Assembly: GCA_007922225.1 (NCBI GenBank)
Contig: ML679969.1
Span: forward strand, 14,381,999-14,445,998
From: Emydura subglobosa
Taxonomy: Eukaryota; Chordata; Testudines; Chelidae
Length of the DNA: 64,000 nt
Reading direction: 5' to 3'
In this document: positions 59,278 through 64,000 of the stretch, in pieces
Layout of the letters: every line of letters starts with the position of its first letter
Numbering within the stretch: the first letter of the stretch is position 1
Notes under the pieces: model-generated
Told to the model about the DNA's origin: nothing
The model's input: only the letters and a program-made list of their open reading frames with translations
Database searches by the model: none
Position numbers and translations under genes: made by a program

Positions 59278-60369
59278 AAATAAGAATCACACTTTAACAG
59301 TTAACAAACCCATTGTCTGGTATTCCACAACCTAATGAAGTCTGAACTTTGCCTGTTCATACACTCCCTCCAGGGCTACTGCCATGGATCCCGTTCCTTC
59401 ATGAGCCTGCAAAGAATTACATTGTCCTTCTGACTGAGGAAAGACATTCAAAGCTTTGGAGAACATGAGGTACAAGAAGTGTTGTGAAAAATGAAGAGGG
59501 ATAGCAATTGTAATGTTCTAAGCCAATTCACCCTCTACATCAATTTAAAAGTATGGAGGCAAAGTTCACTTTGTGGACAGTACACTTTTTAGTGGAGAGC
59601 TCCCTCTTCTGTCTTTGGAATGTACATCCAGCTTATAAGAATGGATTCCATTCTTTAGGGAGTCCAATTTATTTCCACAAACCATGAAAAAGGGACAGTG
59701 GTCCCCAGTGGACAGACACAAGGACAGAAGAGAGGAAGGAAGAAGAGCCAAGAGAGAAATTATTCCAGTTGCAGGTTTATCTTCCCGACTCAGACCTCAA
59801 GTAACTGACCCAGTCTGAATAGCCTCCAGACTGATTTGCATAGATGCCAAGCAATGGACATAGGTTGATGGTTATCCTCTGACCTACACAATGTGGCTAC
59901 TCCCCGTAGGATTGTCTGGGAAGAGAAGGTGACACTGTGATGGAGAAAGCCCTGGTTTAAACACACAAGGTTTGGGTAGTTACTGAACATGAAGCCAGTC
60001 CTACAGCCCTTACATTAGAAGCCTTAGTGAAGACAATGGGGGATACTTCCATAAATAAAAAGTTCATATCTGAATAAGGGTTTCAAGAATGGACTTAACT
60101 TATGAAACACGTGTGAAAGATGAATGTCTGAAATACAATACACTGTATGTCAAATCTCTTTAATATGTTTTCAGTTTTACTGTCTTCTAGCACAATTGCC
60201 TGTTAAAAATTTCATCTTCTGGCACAAAGTATAGTAACACTGGAAAGTGGTAACAGAGTTACAATATGGACTTATAAACAGTAGATATAAAATCTGCAAA
60301 CAGGGAACTGGAAAAAAATTCTAAATACTTTGATACCCAGCTATTTAATCTTGACTATCAAATAGTGGA

Positions 60370-60570
60370 AACATGGTACAGTGCACAGCGTTCTGGACTT
60401 GCACCTGATTCTACCATTGATTCACTATGTGATCCTAGGCAAATCACTTATCCTGTCTGTGTTCCCCCACGGGTAAATTTAGAACAGTGATACTTACCCA
60501 CCTTTGTAAAGCTCTTTAAGATGTATAGAATAGATGAAATGTGCTATATAAATAGTAGGTATTATTCCCA
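60370..60570 (+). repeat. MIR-like tRNA-derived SINE
   Basis: Ordered motifs: GTACAGTGCACAGCGTTCTG, GACTTGCACCTGATTCTACC, GTGATCCTAGGCAAATCACT, TTTGTAAAGCTCTTTAAGAT, GTGCTATATAAATAGTAGGT. Confidence 0.7.
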
Positions 60571-61139
60571 TATTCTTGTCTGCTGGAATATTTATACTTA
60601 TGGTAATTTGATCATTGATCAGTTTGTTATGCTTTTCACTCCAGTTTTGACTCAACGCATATTGTTTGACTTAACTGATATCTGCATTGATTGCTTATTA
60701 ACAAGTGTGATGATATAAATAAGCACTGGAGCACAGTAAATAATTTCACAGTGTTACTTACAGGTTTGGTTTGGCACTGATTCCAGCATTTCCAAGATGG
60801 TTGTGATGAGTTATACTGCCATCTGCTGATAGAAATGCAATTAACTTTAACAAGGAAAAACTGACTCAAAAGTTCAATGTATTTTTTTTAAATGTGGATG
60901 AAAATTGTTTGTATCTTTAAAAATGTGTGATTATTAAAACAACTTTAAAGGAAAAGCCTAGTCCTATTTTATTTCAAAAACAATTCTTAGTGAATTTAGG
61001 GCTTTCAAGAGGCACCAGATAGCCATCATTAGAAACTAAATTACAGGCTGAAAAAAACCAACACGGGCAACTTCTCCCACATAATAACCTGGTACTAGTT
61101 GTCAGTGTGTCTCAATCTTTTTCTTTCTAGGATAAGAGG

Positions 61140-61330
61140 AATGTTCTGTCTACATGACTTTCTCCCCTGGAGCTCTTGCCATATGGAACCACATTCATGT
61201 ATCTTACGCATCAGCTTTCCAACACTTCACATCTCATGTGAAAACATTATTTCCTCTGCTTGAACTTTTTCTGTTTCTCCTTCTCCTTCTCTTAATGTAT
61301 TTTATTCAACCCAGTAATGTGTTTAGAGAT
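61140..61330 (+). repeat. L2-like LINE relic (end of ORF2)
   Basis: The frame from 61154 reads FSPGALAIWNHIHVSYASAF, then QHFTSHVKTLF, resembling the F-vaaPklWNsLP-iR-a-sl--FK--LKThLF ending of vertebrate L2-like ORF2 proteins. The following Leu-rich residues are low-complexity. Confidence 0.4.
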
Positions 61331-61544
61331 AAAGTGTGACATTTTCAAAAGCACCTAACTGATTTGGAAGCCTAAGTAAGTACCATTTTCAAGAGACAGA
61401 CACTCAGCAGCTTAAATCAAAGTGCCTTAGGCACTTTAGAAAATGTTACCCAAAAATCTATATGAACGATCCTATACAGTATAAAGCTGCATTGTACTGA
61501 ATATGCTAGTATGAGACATATGTAGCCTAGAGGTTAAATTTTAG

Positions 61545-61615
61545 ACCAGGGCCCAGATCCTCAAAGGTATTTAGGAGTTATAAGCCTAAATACCTTTGAG
61601 GAGCTGGGCCCTGGT
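61545..61615. mobile_element. Minimal hairpin MITE with 31-bp arms
   Basis: The left arm (61545-61575) and right arm (61585-61615) are reverse complements with a single mismatch, around a 9-base loop. The arms begin ACCAGGGCCCAGATCC and include TCAAAGGTATTTAGG, the terminal motif of the palindromic MITE family elsewhere in the window. It seems to be a version reduced to the two termini. Confidence 0.75.
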
Positions 61616-62646
61616 GTCTATATGACAGCAATATTCTGTAATCACGCCATGTAAATATGCCCCATTAATTTGATCACTTCAGCCTAAATCTTGCTTAGCT
61701 TTGTGTTTTCAATACTTCTTGATACAAGAAAATAAGAACACTATGAAATGCTCCAGTAAAAAATTGCATATCCAGCTGTTGCGGTAAAAAAACCCAAAAA
61801 ATCCTGTACCTGGTACTGAATTTGAAGCAATGTTCCCATTATGCTTTTCTAGTCCCTACATACAGTGTTTGTTTATTGTTTTTATGACATTCAATATTTT
61901 CTGAACAGTTGTTTGTTTCCCAAACAGGTTACAATGCAGCCTCTGCTACCCCAACCAACTGTATTGACTGACAGACCCCATTATGGTGAGAAAGAAAGGG
62001 GACAAATCTTAGATTTGAGACTCAAATTTTCATTACATATACAGAAATTTGGGGTATTTGTTAGTCCCATAATTTGAGTGCCCACGTTTTGCTCAAACAA
62101 GAGATTCGTTGGCAACCTTTTAACAGCCCAAAGACCAAACTCAAATACATTAAATGGATCAGGTCAAAATCACCCTGGTCTTTAACATGCAGGTCAGCTT
62201 ATGGACCCATCCCAGTATGTGATACCCTGACCCGGCCCATTTACCACTGCTGATTTGGTTGGGTTACACAGGCGTATTAAAGAAGGCAGAAGGCATATTA
62301 CTGAGCTCCCCAGACCACACTTTAGGACAGTCTCCACTGTTGATTATTGATATCAGAAACACATGGCAGGCCCATGAAATGGAGCCGGAGAGGGCAGACC
62401 AGTCTTGCTGCTGGACTGGGAAACATTCCCAGAGGAAATTCTTTTCCATTTTCAATTGAGATTTCATTTCAAATAGACATTCTCCATCCCGCTCTACCAG
62501 CTACACTGTTGATGCAAGTGGCACTGAGCCCTCAACGCCGCTCCACGCCCTCTTCTGCCAGCTGCGTCCTTGGATCCCTCCACCAGCCACCCTCTCTACC
62601 TCCACCCCAGAACGGAGCCCTCAGCTTCCACTCTGCACAGGGGAGA

Positions 62647-62671
62647 TGGATGGATGGATGGATTGATTGCT
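62647..62671 (+). repeat. (GATG)n short tandem repeat
   Basis: Tandem GATG units (GATGGATGGATGGATG, then GATTGATTG) form a short microsatellite next to the polypyrimidine tract. Confidence 0.9.
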
Positions 62672-62684
62672 GTATCTTTTAATT

Positions 62685-62840
62685 ACCTTTCTCTCCCTTC
62701 CTGTTCCATCTCCTACTCCCTCCCTCCTTCTCCCCATCCCTTCCCCTTTTACTCTCTCCCCTCTCCCACTCCCCCGTTACTCTCTCTCACCCCCCCCTTC
62801 CTATTCCTGTCCCTCCATCAACCCCCCCTCCTCCCTCTGC
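62685..62840 (+). repeat. Polypyrimidine tract upstream of the CpG island
   Basis: About 150 bp of almost pure C and T (runs such as CTCTCCCCTCTCCCACTCCC) lie directly before the CpG island. Such homopyrimidine tracts are low-complexity DNA and can adopt triplex structure near promoters. Confidence 0.85.
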
Positions 62841-62938
62841 CCGGCCGCGCGCGCCGCGGACCCATCCCGGAAGGGTCCGATTCCTCCGGAAGCGGAAGTG
62901 CGACTGTCTGTGACTGTGTCCCTCAGCCGACGGAACCA

Positions 62939-62962
62939 GCCGCCGCCGCCGCCGCCGCCGCC
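62939..62962 (+). repeat. (GCC)8 triplet repeat in the TPRG1L 5' leader
   Basis: Eight uninterrupted GCC units lie 18 bp upstream of the TPRG1L start codon and are followed by two G-runs (62963-62970 and 62972-62978). If transcribed, it sits in the 5' UTR and could form stable secondary structure. Confidence 0.95.
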
Positions 62963-62980
62963 GGGGGGGGAGGGGGGGCG

Positions 62981-63184
62981 ATGCTGCAGCTGCGGGACGC
63001 AGTGGAGGGCGGCCCAGATGGGACCGGGAGCCCCGCCGGGGGGGCGGCGCTGCTGGTGCCGACCGAGGCCGACGTGCCCTTCAGCCCCTCCGGGGAGCCG
63101 CTGCCGCCCCGCCAGACCCTGCGGCCCCTCAGCGTCCGCAACCCGACCCGGGGCGGCCGCCTCAAGGAGTACTTCGTGTTCCGG
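62981..63184 (+). CDS. TPRG1L: TPRG1L coding exon 1
   Basis: This is the first coding exon of tumor protein p63 regulated 1-like, also called Mover, a vertebrate presynaptic vesicle-associated protein that binds Bassoon and modulates transmitter release. It has 68 codons ending exactly at Arg (CGG) before a donor GTGCGG. It starts MLQLRDAVEGG and ends GGRLKEYFVFR; human TPRG1L starts MLQLRDSVD and has VKEYFVFRPGSIEQ at the same junction, from memory. The middle is Gly/Pro/Ala-rich and poorly conserved, as expected for this N-terminus. The start was chosen by match to the family. The frame is open upstream to an ATG at 62570, but that part is promoter and GCC-repeat sequence (it would read poly-Ala/Gly). 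G is at -3 and C at +4. Read-through past 63184 is intron. Confidence 0.92.
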
Positions 63185-63722
63185 GTGCGGGCCGGGGGCA
63201 GCCGGGACCCTCCGCTCCACGGCCCGCAGGGCTTTGGGGCCGCCCCCCCGTGCTGTCCCCACGGGGGCTGGCCCACAGCGGGCTCCGGCTGCATGGAGCT
63301 GCCACCAGCCCTGGCCCTAGGGCCGGGCGCCCTGGCCCTGCTCAGGCCTTCGAGGGATTATTGGGGGGACGGGTTTATAATCAGCGGGCAGGGAGGAGCC
63401 CGCTTGTTTGTCTGCCCAGCAGCGCTTGGCTGGGTGCGCCTTGCCCGTGGTTGCTGCAACCTAGAGGGGCAGGGCAGATACCGTAGGGGATTGAGGGCTT
63501 GCCTCAGTAAACGGTGCTTGTTTAAAATTCCTGATTCGGTTTGAATATTTGAAACGTCCAGCCAGAGTCACATTATTTTACCTTTCAGGAGGTACTGAAG
63601 CTAAGTTACTCTATAGCTCTTGTTTACCATGACCAGTGCCCAGAAATCTGAGAGCCAGAGACCTAACAAGGTAGTGAATATGTAAATAGAAAAATATAAA
63701 GCCTGTTTCCTTTTTGATTTAG
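63185..63722 (+). other. TPRG1L: TPRG1L intron 1
   Basis: This 538-bp intron runs GTGCGG...GATTTAG. Its first 280 bp continue the CpG island; the remainder drops to ordinary base composition. The open frame that runs through it from exon 1 ends at 63544 and is not coding. Confidence 0.9.

Positions 63723-64000
<278 letters not shown>

Larger units (their letters stand above)
53858..62684. other. Intergenic region between divergent MEGF6 and TPRG1L
   Basis: The first few hundred bases next to 53858 should contain the MEGF6 5' UTR and promoter. The minus strand has a TATA-like motif (TTATATATTG) near 54346-54355, about 490 bp upstream of the start codon, with no CpG enrichment. Beyond that I see no gene. 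The stretches 54360-57510, 59280-60370 and 61620-62640 show nothing recognisable; the remainder is CR1, MITE, MIR-like and L2-like repeats listed separately. Confidence 0.7.
62840..63470 (+). promoter_or_regulatory. TPRG1L: CpG island promoter of TPRG1L
   Basis: This stretch is the only strongly GC- and CpG-rich DNA in the window. It surrounds the first coding exon and part of intron 1. No TATA box is seen. Three ETS-type GGAA motifs are clustered 80-115 bp upstream of the start codon: CCGGAAG at 62867-62873, CCGGAAG at 62886-62892, and GCGGAAGTG at 62892-62900. Transcription probably starts between about 62870 and 62975; the exact site cannot be read from sequence. A housekeeping-style CpG promoter with ETS sites is usual for broadly expressed genes. 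Confidence 0.8.

Noticed and set aside
62667..63320. Other long frames in the CpG island on both strands (217, 153 and 123 codons)
   Set aside because: High GC depletes stop codons; the readings are Pro/Ser/Gly-rich shadows of exon 1 with no domain.
62570..63544. A 324-codon open frame containing the TPRG1L first exon
   Set aside because: Only 62981-63184 is coding. The part before is promoter and GCC repeat; the part after the donor at 63185 is intron, as shown by the exact match to the family at the exon 2 junction.

Overview
The window is vertebrate nuclear DNA. It has GT-AG spliced exons tens of kilobases apart, one CpG-island promoter, and a dense load of interspersed repeats. The repeat set is CR1 LINEs (several with the long 3' UTR style familiar from turtles and birds), MIR-like and 5S-derived SINEs, L2-like relics, Penelope-like fragments, palindromic MITEs, and a DIRS-type retrotransposon with inverted termini. 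This set points to a non-avian reptile, most likely a turtle. The species call is inference from repeat recognition, not from a search.

Two protein-coding genes are visible, arranged head to head. On the minus strand the first four coding exons of MEGF6 lie at 53857-53772, 46383-46249, 33916-33807 and 5577-5473. They encode a signal peptide, a complete EMI domain and the first EGF-like domain, with intact reading frame across all three exon junctions; the gene continues off the left edge. On the plus strand TPRG1L (Mover) begins at 62981 inside a CpG island. Exons 1 (62981-63184) and 2 (63723-63814) are present and the rest runs off the right edge. MEGF6 and TPRG1L are also divergent neighbours on human 1p36.32, which supports both calls. 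The start codons are about 9.1 kb apart.

Layout: 1-5472 is MEGF6 intron 4 (partial). 5578-33806 is the 28-kb intron 3, holding the 5S-derived SINE next to exon 4, several MIR-like SINEs, a Penelope-like fragment, a 4.3-kb DIRS element nested in a palindromic MITE, two CR1 copies, a U2 snRNA relic, an AT-rich 1-kb repeat, and a SINE/hAT/Tigger-like cluster at 32.1-32.8 kb. 33917-46248 is intron 2, with CR1, MIR-like, Penelope-like and L2-like relics. 46384-53771 is intron 1, with a rearranged LINE carrying reverse-transcriptase and zinc-finger remnants (49.3-50.9 kb). 53858-62980 is the intergenic space with a 0.7-kb CR1 copy and hairpin MITEs, ending in a 150-bp polypyrimidine tract and the TPRG1L promoter.

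MEGF6 is a secreted multi-EGF protein and TPRG1L a presynaptic vesicle protein; no functional link between them is evident. I did not find a convincing new biological system. The most instructive structures are the DIRS element with a recognisable internal complementary region, the nested transposon clusters, and the apparently inverted 5' end of the LINE copy. Most short ORFs in the window are chance readings of intron and repeat DNA. Family names for repeats rest on recognised consensus features and would need a repeat-library search to be certain.
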